This document shows, piece after piece, positions 1-13,838 of a stretch of DNA of 64,000 bases. The translations under genes were made by a program, and so were the position numbers. Positions within the stretch are counted from its first letter, which is position 1, and each line of letters starts with the position of its first letter. The stretch lies in assembly GCA_963513935.1 (NCBI GenBank), contig OY740773.1:102533291-102597290 (forward strand), given 5' to 3'. The DNA comes from Aphrophora alni. Its lineage: Eukaryota; Arthropoda; Insecta; Hemiptera; Aphrophoridae. The notes below the pieces were generated by a model, which ran no database searches, was not told the origin of the DNA, and saw only the letters and a program-made list of their open reading frames with translations.

Positions 1-137
1 TCGCCGACAATAGGATACCGCTATCGACAAAATCGTTGACTCGCCGCCTCTTTGGTGTTTCAATTACAATTTATTTTCAGAAACTCTCATCCAACCAGTA
101 CACTACGATATAGGCCGGTTAACAGAGGTTCTACTGT
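1..137 (-). mobile_element. End of a pogo/Tigger-type DNA transposon running off the left edge
   Basis: On the minus strand the sequence starting near 137 reads CAGTAGAACCTCTGTTAACC followed by GGCC, the classic pogo/Tigger terminal inverted repeat. It is preceded by TA, the target site of this superfamily. The other end is outside the window. No transposase reading frame is seen in these 137 bases. Confidence 0.5.
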
Positions 138-897
138 ATATATAAATTATTGCGGTATGATGATTCTTAGTGGGCGAAATGTTGAATTAAAAAAAGTGAT
201 TTAGTGTTGTTTACTGCTACTGGAATGGAGTAACATGTCAAATAGTGGTTTGGGGTTTAAAGGATGATCGGAATAAATATCCAAACATTTCAAAGCTGTG
301 GGGTAATTTTCTTTGGGGTTTTATCTGGAGTATGAAGGCCAGCATATTGTTATACATACTCAGATCTACTGAAAAACTTCAATTAGGAAATGTTTGATCA
401 CTCTCTGTAATGGCCAGATTTGGCAATTGGTGAAGAAATTGTTTGGACATTAGGGGTTTGAAAATAGGAGGAATTGCATGGAATCAGGTTAAGGGGTGAC
501 TTAAAGGTGGCAGAACTGTATAAAAACTGAATACAAAAGCTCGTTTAAATGGTATGAAAAATATTTCAATTTGGTTAAAAACTATGTAGAAAAATAATAA
601 AAGTTTCCTGATCAAATTTGTAGATAAGTCAGACGGCTCAAGACTAATCTTAACTCTGGGCTCCTTTCTAAGTTTACTAATCTAGTTTCCAACATAGTCC
701 TAGGCCTTTTCTTATGATGATGTTTTAACTGTATCACTTCACAATGAGAGTTAATCCAACTCTTGATTATATACACAATGAAAATGTCCAAATAAATTAC
801 ACAAATAATTCAAAATTAAGGTATTTAGTAAATTAGTAAATAAGGAAAGAAGAAAACAAATAACTAAAAAATCTTGACTAGATAATAATGCACTTAC
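138..897. other. IPO5 intron 19 (part), nothing recognised
   Basis: AT-rich non-coding DNA downstream of the last visible exon. I see no conserved coding block on either strand. Confidence 0.6.
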
Positions 898-1047
898 CAG
901 CATTTTAACAAAATGTCCAATAATCTGATCCAAATAAGGGAAGAAATCTGTATTGTAAGCAATGAATAGAGCGTGGACTATATCACAAACTTTACTTAAA
1001 GTGTAAACGTCATCGTTGTTTTCGTCTATCAACTCTTCTTCCACAAC
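898..1047 (-). CDS. IPO5: IPO5 exon 19 (residues 821-870), last exon visible
   Basis: Encodes [20 protein letters not shown] to IIGHFVKML. Acceptor TTTCAG, donor GTAAGT. The next family block would continue with the C-terminal HEAT repeats. I find it nowhere in 1-897, so it lies left of the window. Confidence 0.94.
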
Positions 1048-4000
1048 CTGAAAACAAAATATACTTTCAATTAAATTGATTGCAGGAGGGTTTTTATAAG
1101 GGTGATAATGAAGGTATAAGATATCCAGCATATGATACTCTCTGTTTATTAAAATATACAAGAACGATAAATGCTTACAAAGTTTTGTAGCAATCAATAC
1201 ATATTATGAAAAAAATTAAAGTAAACATGTTTAAAGACAACCAATTTCACCCCATCTAATTATTCACTAAATGCATTCTTGTTGTTGATCGGATATGATG
1301 CCCCTAGGCACCATCAGGTGATTAAGGGGCCGTGATTTGACAGTGTGAAAGCGGTAAAAACAAAAATGACTGAGGTTCTCAACAAGGTGACAGAAGCAGA
1401 CTTCCAGCACTGCTCTGAACAGTAGAGATCAGTACATTGAAGAGATTATTTAATCCCCACACCTTGTAATATTGATTGGTAATAATAATAGTTTTGTTAC
1501 CACAGATTATAATTTAAAATAAAAACTGACCTCGTCATAATCTTCATCAGCTTTCCTCTTTTCCAATCTCTCCACAGCTCTGTCATAGTGGTCCTTCAGT
1601 AATTTGTCCAATATCCTTAATAGTTCAGCCATATGTACGTCTGTTAAGCAACCTTTACCAAGAGTTTCAATACACTGGACAGAAGAGAAAATTATTAAAT
1701 TTAGTCGGGTTTGATACATTTTTTTACAGTTGAAATCCATTTACATAATATTAAGAATAGAACAATTTTATACATTTTTCCCCCAATGACAGATTTAAAC
1801 AGCAACAACACTTTCTGGTATTGTGACAGAGACAGATGTAGACATTCATTTCAGAAAGCGATTGCTTAATTTCTCCTTTAGAATACCAATTTGAATTAAT
1901 TATATTATTTTTAGAATTTGTTAAATATAATATTACTAAAAATACTCATATGTTACTTTCTCTAATAATCTGTTTTAAAATTCTGGTTCAATAAGACTAA
2001 ATTGTCACAAATTCGTCAAGTCTAAAAACAAACCGCAGCCCTATCTGTATAATACAAGCCTGCCAAACAAGCTCTTGACCAAAAAAGAAAATAGATTTTC
2101 AGATTAGACTAATATGTATAAATAGTTGTTATAATATTTCAATAATATGAAGTGTTAATATTCCCAAAACTGTTTTTTTCATTTAGACCTCAATTGATAT
2201 TTTCATAAAAAAAACTCGATTTTGATTTCATTGACATATCACATTATTTTCTCTATTACTATGTGTAAATGTCAGCATAAAATATAATCTCTCCTTCTTG
2301 ATTTGCTAGGTTATATTGAATGAATAAATTATAAAGTTCACCTAAACATTTCTGAATTATGATTTTCGTGGTTGTTATACACTTGAAATATATTAAAGTA
2401 GGTTATCAATTAATTTAACATAAATGAATTCAGACTAAATTTTCCTTGATTACCTTTGCCATTGAATACATAAGTTCCGTGAGGACCTCGCTTTCAGGTT
2501 CAGAATCGATTGCCTTCAGTAGTTCTGGACAGATATAGCTCCACATACCTTGTAAATATTGTGGACCTGTAAACATAATGCTTTTTAAATATTTTATTTG
2601 ATATTAATAGGATAATACATTTACTACCAATAAAACAGTTGTACCCGAGATGATGATAAGAAAGTACAGCTCACTGTAAACAAATGACAAATGCCTTAAA
2701 GTGTGTGAATGCTTAAGAGCAGCGCTTATAAAATAATGTGAGATTGTAATAACCCATTGCTGAACAGTTGCGAGACCAATGTACAGCAGAATTATACAGT
2801 ATGACAAGTGGTTTTAAATCATGTAAATAGAAAGTACTGAATTTATTATATTAATAGTGTTAAATAATTGAAAGGAGTATTCCCACCTTTTCAGTCTTAA
2901 TGAGACCTGTGTCTCAGTGATTTTAAAAACATTTCCCACGACTATAAAACACAAATGTTTTAGTTCTAAATATTCTCCTGAGAGAAATTTGTTTATCTAT
3001 ATGTGTTGGCACCAAACATATACATGATAATACATCTACGTTCAAAAAAGAAATATTTAACCAGTTGTTCCTGTGGTAACCAGACATAATGGTCTCTTGC
3101 CAGTTTATATCTTGTGTTTATTTAGGTTAGTTGAAGAAATAGTTGTGCAAATTGATTTTTGAAAGTTTTATATAGTTTATGAAGTAGTTTTTAGTTGTGC
3201 TATAAAAGTTTAGTATACACATATTTGCAGTTGTTTTTTACTGGGATATATCTCCCATGGTATTCTTTGGTAGGACACTGATATCCCACGTAGACCGTAG
3301 GGCACAATGGATGACTTTTAGAGGTACAAGTGACTTTTTATCACCCTATAGTTATTGACAAATTAAACAAAGGTGTCAATGGACATCTATCTATATCAAT
3401 ATTTTATTAAACATTTATGTTAAAAAAAAAATCAATTAAAAGTAAAATCAGTTAGACTATGGACATTGATGTATTCGTAGAGCGAGCTCAACATAACTGT
3501 CCACACAGCTTGAATGGTTAGGGGTACTTTTCTAAAACCATAGACTACTGTATGTATATTCTGAAAGTATCGGCCAGCGGTTCCCACATGCTGCGAGTCA
3601 GCAAGAACGGTTATGATTTTTACGATTGTTTAAGCAAACCTACCAATCAAATTAATCAAAATAAACTACCATTTATCTGATAAATGTTTCTTTTTTTAAC
3701 GGATATTTTAAAAATGTCAGTTTTTCCTAGTTTTTAATTTCAAATTTGATTGAAAAAGGCGAATAAAATGCACAGAAAATTTTGAACTAAAATTCAAATG
3801 GTTTAATTTCACTAAATAGAGATTTATTTATTTAAACAATTTTTTCCTTCAAAAAATAATCGATAACCGAGTAGTTCTACTGTACATGCACAAAATGGTG
3901 TATGGTGGTCAAGATTCTAAATGTGAAATTCTACAATTGTTTTTACACTAAACCACGGAAATATAGACAATGTTGTAAGGACAGCTAGTAGAGTGGCCAT

Positions 4001-7000
4001 CACATGCAAAGTTAGGCTTGCTGTAGAAGTAGCAAAGCCTATTTTAAGCTCTTTCTAGGAACTTTGCTTTGAACTACCAGTGTCGGCATAACTAGTAGAT
4101 ATCTAATTCATTTCATAAGCCGTTAATATAAAATTTAAAAAATAATAGATAGGGTAATATGTTTCTAATTACATGACAAAATAATGGGCAACACTTAATA
4201 TAATATAAAAAATATCAGTTATCTATTTAAAAGTATAAAGCAAAATATATAACTAACCTTTAATTTTTGCACACTCTAACAGACAAGGTAAACTCTGTGC
4301 AGCTGCCGTCCTTACACCATCGTGGAAGTAAAATTTTAACATAGGAACCATCAATTTGACTACTTCTTCAGCGTATTCTGCAAAACCTTCCTTTAATTCT
4401 CGGGCATAGCAAACTAACATTTCACAAGCAGATGCTTTGTCTTCTAGGCCTAAAACAATGACGATGAGAATAGTTTCAAATTATATAGCATATCTATGAA
4501 GAGTTTTAAAATGAATTATTATATACATAAACAAGTTGATGCGACTTACCCACCCCATTATACAATATAATACAATCAGATTCTTGTAATTCCCGAAACT
4601 TGGTTTCTCGGGCGTTGTATGAAATGGTAAATTGTATCATAGATCAAGGGGTAAGTTTATAAGGGTGATTTTTTTTATCGTAACTCCAGAGTTAAGAATG
4701 GATTTCTGTGCATTGAGGCAAGACCCAAGGGTGACTCTGGTTTAACTAAAAATACAATTAACTGAATTTGATTTCTTTTTATATTTTTAAAAAGATCAAT
4801 TAGTGGTTAGACAGGTTTCCTGAACATAGTATACTCACCATCCCTCTGAGGATGGTAGCTATGTTACTGAAATGTACATAAGAGTTTGTGTATATATCTA
4901 CTTTCTTGACATCGGGTAGGCTCTTAACAGACCTAATAGACAGTATAACAAACACACAGAACACAATTCTCACACAAAAAAAGCCTAAGTATCAGACGCG
5001 TTTCAACGACAAGGTCGTCCTCTTCAGTGATACACGAGCTACACCAATCAAACTATAACTGAAGTGTAACTATATCAGTATTGAGGCGTATTTTTTGTGA
5101 GAATTGTGTTCTGTGTGTTTGTTATACAGTATAATTTTTCTCATAAGTCAAGCTCAACATTTAATATAGACCTAATAGATATGTATATATTCAAAAGCCT
5201 ACACTCTAAGCCATTGAAGCTATAAATATGAGAAGGAACTTCCACTCGTTAGACTCGTGTATGTGACAAGTCCCTTGTAACTATACGAACATCACATTTT
5301 ATTTATTGGGAGGTCAAAGTTTGAAATTACTTTTTTGACAATAACTTTGCTATTATTCATTGTGGAGAGGTGGGGATGGTACCATTTACATTGCAAAATT
5401 GAAAATCTGCAAATTTGTATATAATACAATGTGTTGAATAAGAAACGAGATATGAACAAAAAACTGTTTAAAATGGACGCCATTTTGACATTTTCAATTT
5501 GTCTGAATTTTAATAGGATTATATGAACACTTGTCGTTTATAACAAATTTCATGTTCCTATCTTAATTTTTGTGGCCGCTATCATGCAGATGACAACATG
5601 CCAAAAATTACTTTTTCGGTTTGATGACGTACTAACATGTTTTTCGGTTTGAAACATGAAGAATAGGCAAAAAAACGGAGGTAGAATTTTTTGTGACTAC
5701 CAAACTTATCATATACTTGGTAAAATATATAAATATTGTCAAGGAAATGAACTGATACATGTGATCTGACTCACAATTTACAAGCTATCTTATTCAAATC
5801 ATAAACTCCATTAACCTTACAGGTACTGGATGTGACTACAATCACAGATTTAAAACTAAATCAATTGAATTATAAGAGACTGTACATAAACTAGATATAG
5901 TGACTTAGTTAATACGTTAAGTCTTTACAACAAATGATTCTAAAAATTGTCTATTCTAATCTTAACTCTATAATCTATTATTGTTGTTAGAGGTAAAACA
6001 AAGGAAAAAGTTAAAACAAAGAAATTAATAAAAAAGAATGGTAAGGAAAAGGTAAAGAAAGGAAAAGGACTTACGGACAGAAATTACACTTTCAAAAAAG
6101 TCTTGGAAGGTGTTTCTTTTGAGTTTTCCACAATATTCTGTCAATCAGAAATCACAGATTAAAAATTAGACTAAACAAACACATGATAAAGATGGTTAGT
6201 GCAGATATTTAAAAAATTTGGATAAAATTGCTGAAATATTAAAATATTTGGCTAAAATTGATGTAAGATTTTGGAATTTATAATGTACCATAAGTTTTCC
6301 TAAATTATAAACTTAAGCATGTCGAAAAATTAAGCTATTTTGAATATCATGAGAGCAGTTTGTTCTAACTAAGAAACAAAACACCAAGAAGACTTTCTTG
6401 CACATATGTGAACAGTCACTAAGCCATTGTATTATTTCCAATGGATTGCTACACACAATTGAGTTTCCGTATGTACCGAGTGATCACGATATTCACAATG
6501 ACCTAATAAATCTGGATCAAATTTTGTCTAGAATTAGAACACTCATCCTTGGAAATAAAAAAAAGATTTCAGGTATGATTCAATGAATACAATCCAGATA
6601 AATTATGGTACAGATGCTTCAAAGACAACAAGAATCATTGATAGCGACTGAGATTATGAATGGAATTCAACAAGTAGAACATTTAAGAATGCTGAACAAA
6701 TGTGAGCTGTAATCTTCAAAAAAAGTGTTATAGAGGATCTTGAGTTAAAATATGTGATTGTAAAATTTTGTTCATGGGGTCTTTCATGAGATTAGAAGGA
6801 ATTTAAATGCTGCAGTTGTTAAAAACTTGCTACAAACTGCTAACAATGACCCAAATTTATTCAACTTGATTAGAAATGAATAATGGGTCTATGGCTATGA
6901 CACTGAAATAATAACCTAGGGATGTGCAAGCTCTCGAAATTTCGGAAAAAACGGAGGCTCAACTTGAGTTTCAGCCAACAGACCTTATCGGTCAATTTTC

Positions 7001-10000
7001 TGACCTTGGCATGATTTTACAAGTCTGGCTCAATTTTATGAACTCTGCATGATTTCCTGAGCAGGTCTTACTTTTACAAGCCAGGCTCGGTTTTCGAACA
7101 AGCTCCTTTGACGGAATAATACTGCAATGAAAAATTGATATAGCGTAAACTGTTGAAACGAGGGAAAAAAGGTTTGTAATTGATATTGAATATGAAACAA
7201 ATGGATGATATTTATCTTTAGTCGCCCTTTAAAATGTGTGTAGATCAGAGGAAGTTACAAGGAGAAAGGATGTAAGCTGCCTAAGTGGTGCCTCCATGAG
7301 TTTCAAAATTATAACTCAAACAAAAATTTAATTTATTTGCATTGTGTTAAATTTCAAAAAAAATTAAACATTTTACAATTCATGTTGTTTATTCAGTAGT
7401 AAGTGTCCATTAATACTGTTAAATAGGTTATAGTGGGGCCTATATTAATTCAAGTGCATTATAAAGCAACACGATTATAAACTCAAATAATCTATTTATT
7501 CAAAATGTTTAATATATATATATATATAAGATGTTTGGTTTCCAGTTTGATAATTCTAAATATTTTTTTTTGATTTCGAAGAAGAAAAAATTAAATAAAA
7601 TTTTTTTTTTTCTTTATTTTTATATTTATTTATTTCATTTCAAATTATACATTAAAACTAGTCTTACAGACTAACCATCAATTTGCCTCTAAATTGTATC
7701 TTATATCCAATAAGTCTCTAAATTGTATCTTATATCCAATAAGTCACCCACCAGTGACCCAAAGTTATTATATCACCCAATGTTTACCAACAACCAAACA
7801 CTTAGACTAACTCAAAAGGTTTTGTTCTCTTCAGTCTTCTGATTAAATCGCGGTTGTCAAGAAGTTGTACTGCCTCCTCATTTACATGATGTTTCAAACG
7901 AGATTCGTGCTTCACAGCAAACCTTTTTATTTCAGTAAAAACATCTGGAATTCCAAGATCCCTATGTAAATCAATATTTCGAATGTACCATGGAGCGTTG
8001 ACCATGTTCCGTAATACTCTATTTTGAAAAGTTTGGATCTTTTCAATGTGGCATTTTTTGGCACAACCCCAGAGTTGTATACCGTATACCCAGACAGGTT
8101 TCAAAATCTGATTATAAATTAATATTTTATTTTGTATTGACAATTTAGACTTACGTCCCAAAAGCCAATACAGCTGACTGTATTTGATTTTTAGTTCAGT
8201 TATTTTCTTTTTTACGTGTTCATTCCAATTTAACTTGGTATCCAATGTCATACCCAGGTACCTTGCTGTATTTTCACATGGAATTTCAACTCCATTCAGT
8301 TTTACTATACAATGATTCTTTATATTTCTATTTGTGAAATTGATGTGAGCAGATTTCCTCTCATTTATCTTAATTTTCCACTTCTTAGTCCATTGATAGA
8401 TGCTATCGCTACATTCTATCATAGAATGTAAACATTTAATTCCAAACCATCAATTTGGTTTTAGACAGAGCCACTCAACAATAGACCAAGTCCATCGGAT
8501 AACAGATATAATTGAAAAAGCATTAGAAGAAAAATTAATTTGTTCTGCCATCTTCTTAGACGTGGCACAAGCCTTCGATAAAGTTTGGCATGAGGGCCTT
8601 ATCCATAAATTAAACAAAGTACTACCAAAACAATATGTGGATCTGTTAACGTCATACATATCTGGCAGACTATTTAGAGTTAAACAGGAAGATGAATATT
8701 CGGAACTAAGAGAGATGAATGCTGGTGTACCTCAGGGTAGCGTATTGGGCCCTATATTGTACTTGCTCTATACAAGTGATCTACCACAAATAGAAAATGT
8801 AACTGTAGCTTCATTTGCAGATGATACTGCCTTATTGGCAGTTGGCAAAAGCTTAGGAGAAGCTACCAACAGAATTCAAAAATAAATAAATTACATTAAT
8901 TCTGAAAAAAAAAAATCGTTTACTCCAATTATTTGGTTATTTTTTTTTTTTACAAATCATGATCAAAACAACCATCAGAATGAATTGTAATATTATTAAA
9001 GTGAGTTATAAACCGTACTTTCTCGTACTAAGGATATAACAATTCGAAATGAGTTATAAATAAAATAAATTCAAACATTTTAACGGAGTCTTGAAGTTAA
9101 AACCAACAAACTCCTCGAAATCTAGCGGTAGCCAAGAAAATTACCATACTAGCAAATCCCCTAATTTCAATTCATTTCCCGACAAAATCTTAGTAAAACT
9201 CAAAATCAACACATTACCCCATAATATAGCACTATGTTTTCTACCACAAAATTTTTTCAAGGAAATCCATCAATCTAGAAAAAGTAATCAAAATTCACAA
9301 AACCATTTTTTAACCGGGAAATATCACTTTGAAAATCGGCATAAAAATTACTCATTGTAAAAAATAACTTTGGACTACACCACATTTTAGAAGATTATGA
9401 AATATTTACAGAACAACGGGGAAAAGAAATAATATTCTAAAACAGACCATATATTTCTATATCCAAATTATGGACAGGAGCCAGGCGTACCTTGGAAAAT
9501 GGTCCTTGGTATTACCTAATAGTACATAAGTAAGAAAACACACACAAAAAACACTAAAGTTTTGAAATATTTCGTAAACACAGTTCACTTTCTCAATCAG
9601 TAGAGTTAAGAAGACTGAGTGTTGAACCACAGATCAATACATGGTATTGATACATCAATACATATTCTTACATATTGAGAAAGTGAACAGTGTTTACGAA
9701 TATATTTCAAAACTTTAGTGTTTTTTTGTTTTGTTTTTTAAGTGTTTGATATTTATTATTTCAATTATGTGAACACTGATAGAACATTTATATGATTAAT
9801 GATTTTATTTTAATAATTTGGGGGAAAAGCTGGCACTTTACCTCCCCCAGAGATAAGATTTGGTACAATCAATAGAGTTTTGGTAAATCGAACTATAACC
9901 AGGCTTACTTCTTAATAGCCGAAAGCAAAGATTCATATACACACGAAAGTGACAATTTATAACTATTATGATTTGTTAATTTAAACCGTATTTTGTTTTG

Positions 10001-13000
10001 TTTTAATGTAAAGTGAAATAATATCATATAATTTTAATATATTTTACCAATTTATTTTGTGTATTTTTTTTAAAATTATTTTATTATATATATATTTGCT
10101 GTATTTCTTTTAGAAGTTTTCATAATAAATAAAATATTAATATTTTTCCAAATATATGTTTTGTTATAAGGAGACAGTAAAATGCCTATATATATGAGAA
10201 ATTTTTGGTGCCGAGGCGCATAGACCTATGATAACAAATTAATACAAACACCCGTTCAAGGCCAATTAGTTCGTCCACCTCATTTTTACTATGCTTAACA
10301 CTTAGTCACTGTGATAACATTTTGTCTAAATCGATGATTTTACTCTTGAAAATATATTTTTTGTTAATTTTGTATTATTTAAATTTTATATAGTTTACCG
10401 AAAAAAGTATTTAATAATTTCACAAACTCATAAATTTTATTACTATTATTTACAAAACCAGAGGTTTTTTCTTTTCTTTTCTTTTTTTTGGGGTATTTTT
10501 TTTTACTTGACGCCCATACCAAAACAAAGTATCGTTAGATCGAGTGTCCATTTCCCATCAATTACAAGTACTTCGCCTTTACCTCTACACGGGTTTTTCC
10601 ATATTGCTCAATCCAAAACAAAGGATCGTGAATATACTGTTTATATATTAGTCTAAAATTTAGTGGAAGATTAAAAGAACTTTAACTTGATAACAGCTTG
10701 AACTTGTTAAAAGGATCAATAAAAGTTCGACTCAATTTAAAATGTGAAACATTACAATCTATAAGAATTTATGGATTTCCTGGGCCCTGTAGTGGTTAGA
10801 AAACTAGTAGGTCCAATGGGTTAAACATTCTTGTATGATTAACAGTAATTTCAATTTTCAAAATTTGGCCAAGAAAGAATAAAATGAGTTAAAAATACCT
10901 GCTGTACGAATGCCAAAGTTTTGTTGTTCTCCAAGTGATACAAACTGCCAATCAACATCTCCTGAGACTTCTTCCATATCTTCATTGTCTAATAAAGCAA
11001 CTTCGGGTTTCATTGCTGCTGTTCTCATTACAGGTCCTATGACGATTGGTAAGTATTGTTCAAACTGTTTCCCTATAAAATGAGAACATTCATTAACTAA
11101 AGATATTCAATAGTCAAAATCACTGCTTAAAATTACTTCTGTACCACTGAGATTCACAGTAAAATGTCTAGTCATATAAACTGCCTACAATATGCAGATG
11201 ATATGCTACTTTACTCACAAGGATCATAATGTAGCAAAAATCAAAATTCAACAAGCCTTAATCATCATGGATTCTGAAATCAAATCTATAGGGTTAGGAC
11301 TCATCATACCAAAAGTAACACGCTAATTTTTTCCAGGAAAAAAATAAATTCCAACCTAGTACCAATAAATGTTTGTGGAATAGAGGTCCCCTACTTGGAT
11401 TCCCACAAAATATTAGGCATTACTTTTAACAAAAAACTAACTTTTAATGATCATATAAACTTTTGTTGATAACCAGATGTCAAAAAGATATAGACGTCAT
11501 CACAAAACCATGGCAAGTGGACGGAGAGGATCCCAACCATAATACAAATTTATAAATCTTTAATTAGATCCAAAATGGATTATTGTAGTTTTTTATTTGG
11601 ACACTCATCTAAAACCAGGTTAAGAAGCCTAGATTATGTTCAAAATCAAGCCCTCAGAATATCAATGGGCGCTTTCAAGACAACATCCATCAGAGCTTTG
11701 CAGGTAGAGGCTGCAGTTCATTCCTTTAGAAGTAGGCATTTCCTTTTAACAATTAAACTCATTCACAAAGTAATGACATTATACACACCCAGTCTACCTA
11801 AAACTAATAGAATTAAACATGATTGTGTCATCATAAAAATACTGAGAAAAGAAAAAACATTCATACTTATAAAAATATTCATCCATTGTCTACAGCATGG
11901 TTTGATTAATTCCCAATCTCCAGTGACACATGACAAATCTAGTGATTTAGTGATTTAGATTTACCCATAGTTATGATGACCAACTTAAATTTCAAATGCA
12001 ACACACACCTTCCCAATATTACTACAAATAAATATTCCACAAACCGTTCTAATCTACAACAAGAATAAAACTTAAATGTAACGAAGATTTTAAACGCACA
12101 TTTCAGATTTCCCCTAAAGCAAAGTGGTATAAATCAATTGAACCTCTTATTACCAACAAACCCTGTACCATGGGTCAGTCAGAGAGACCTTATCACCTCA
12201 TCCTGTTTTCTCCAGCATATTGGCTTTTCAGAAATGTTTTATACAACAAACTTAGAGCAGAAAATTTTGCACCCCTATTTAAATTTGTTGACATCTTAAA
12301 AGTTAACAATGAGTTTATTCTATGTGAAAAAATAAATTTCAAACAAATATAAAGAGAATAATCTAAGCTCAAAGTTGAACCAATAAACACATCCCATTAT
12401 TGTTTGACAACTGCTACATTTGTAAAATACATAATTATACATATTTTGTTCTTCCACTCCTGGGTTTCTCAATCCATGGCCCACCCTTTTCGGTTTAGGT
12501 ACAAAGCCTGATTGGCCTCAGGTGAGAAGACATGCCCCATCAGACCATCCTTGTTATCCTTTCATTCCTGATATTGTTTTTGTTTTGATTTCCCACACTT
12601 TTATCTAATTTTCTTGACTAACAGAATACTCATATTGAGGTCACTATTAAAACGCAGGAACATATGTTACAGATTACTAATTAACTTAACCTATATATAG
12701 CATTTCAAAATAATCAGGAAAACAAAGACAAAACAATTTGATATATTTTGGTAAATAATAGCCTACAGTGCTTAAAGTACACAGTGAAATTAAAATGTGG
12801 GTATCTAAGAACAAACTAACAAAAAATTCGTTGTAGATTATAGGCTACATAGAATTTGCATACATTAAAATTTGGAATTTAAGGAGGCACATGAGATAAA
12901 TCTTTGCCCAGCTAAGGCAAAAAAGAGAGGAGAAAAAAAAAGTCTTTTATTGTATGTTTTTCTACTAGTGAACTACTAGGTAGTATCAAGTATTTGTGTT

Positions 13001-13789
13001 ACTTTGCAAGGTAAGCCTGTGTCTTCTTTCCATAAAATGTTAAACTTTACAGTTGTCATACAACAAAAACAAAAGAATAGACAAACAGTTTTTTTTTTAT
13101 AATCAATTATCAAAAATTATGCTACTATTCATATACTACGGAAACTAAACTTTTAGTATTGTTGAAGATCTTTCATTTCCTGAACCCTTAAATTATCTTT
13201 TGAAGTTGTTAAAAATTTGCCTACTCCCCCGTTAATTGAATTTAGAAATGAATCCTATGAGAGTTTCAAACTGTTTACACACACTAGAGAATATTTACAT
13301 TATTAAAAAACCTTGCAATTTTGTTCACTTGTATATTCACGAATAATATAGGGCTGAATTATATTCGTTGTATTACGAAAAGACATTGTATATAACTGAC
13401 CCATAATTTTACATATTCTCGCCCATGCTGATATAAGATAAGATGTTTGTGGATCATCATCAGGAAGTTCTGTATGTGTCTTTAGAAGCAAGTCCATTAC
13501 TTCGCTGGCATCAGACATAAACTGAAATAAACAATCACACAATTTAGGCTGCAACAAAACAATTCAGTTGAACAGAAAACACACTTGAGACATTTTGTAA
13601 GGACTAAGTGTTGGTGAAGTTATAAATTAGTGATTATTAATCGATTAGGCTTACCATGCAACTCGGAAATAGCTGGAGTTTAGTATTAAATGAAAAATTG
13701 TAAATTTCTAGATAATCATTTTATTTCTGACTACTAGTCATTACCCCTTTCCAAAATAATCTTATTATTTAAAAAAGATTTTTTTTAAT

Positions 13790-13838
<49 letters not shown>

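Larger units (their letters stand above)
7597..8910 (-). mobile_element. Jockey-like LINE 3' end with inverted 5' half
   Basis: A non-LTR retrotransposon copy in two opposite pieces. The 3' half lies on the minus strand (reverse transcriptase C-terminus 7802-8422, then a 3' UTR and an A-rich tail near 7600-7640). The segment that should precede it, the reverse transcriptase core, lies on the plus strand at 8425-8905. The two pieces meet nearly end to end (core ends near INYINSE, C-terminal part resumes near [13 protein letters not shown]). That is the expected product of a 5' inversion during target-primed reverse transcription (twin priming). A clear target duplication was not found. Confidence 0.85.

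Noticed and set aside
8450..8659. 69-codon minus open frame
   Set aside because: Antisense shadow of the LINE reverse transcriptase core on the plus strand.
9091..9360. 89-codon plus frame
   Set aside because: Biased Lys/Asn/Ser composition in A/C-rich DNA, no motif; probably chance.
12193..12390. 65-codon minus frame
   Set aside because: Shadow of a degenerate LINE fragment on the plus strand.
13303..13400. Extending importin-5 exon 14 to the TAA
   Set aside because: The next exon's phase and the conserved CKIxGKxF sequence need the GTCAGT donor at 13400.
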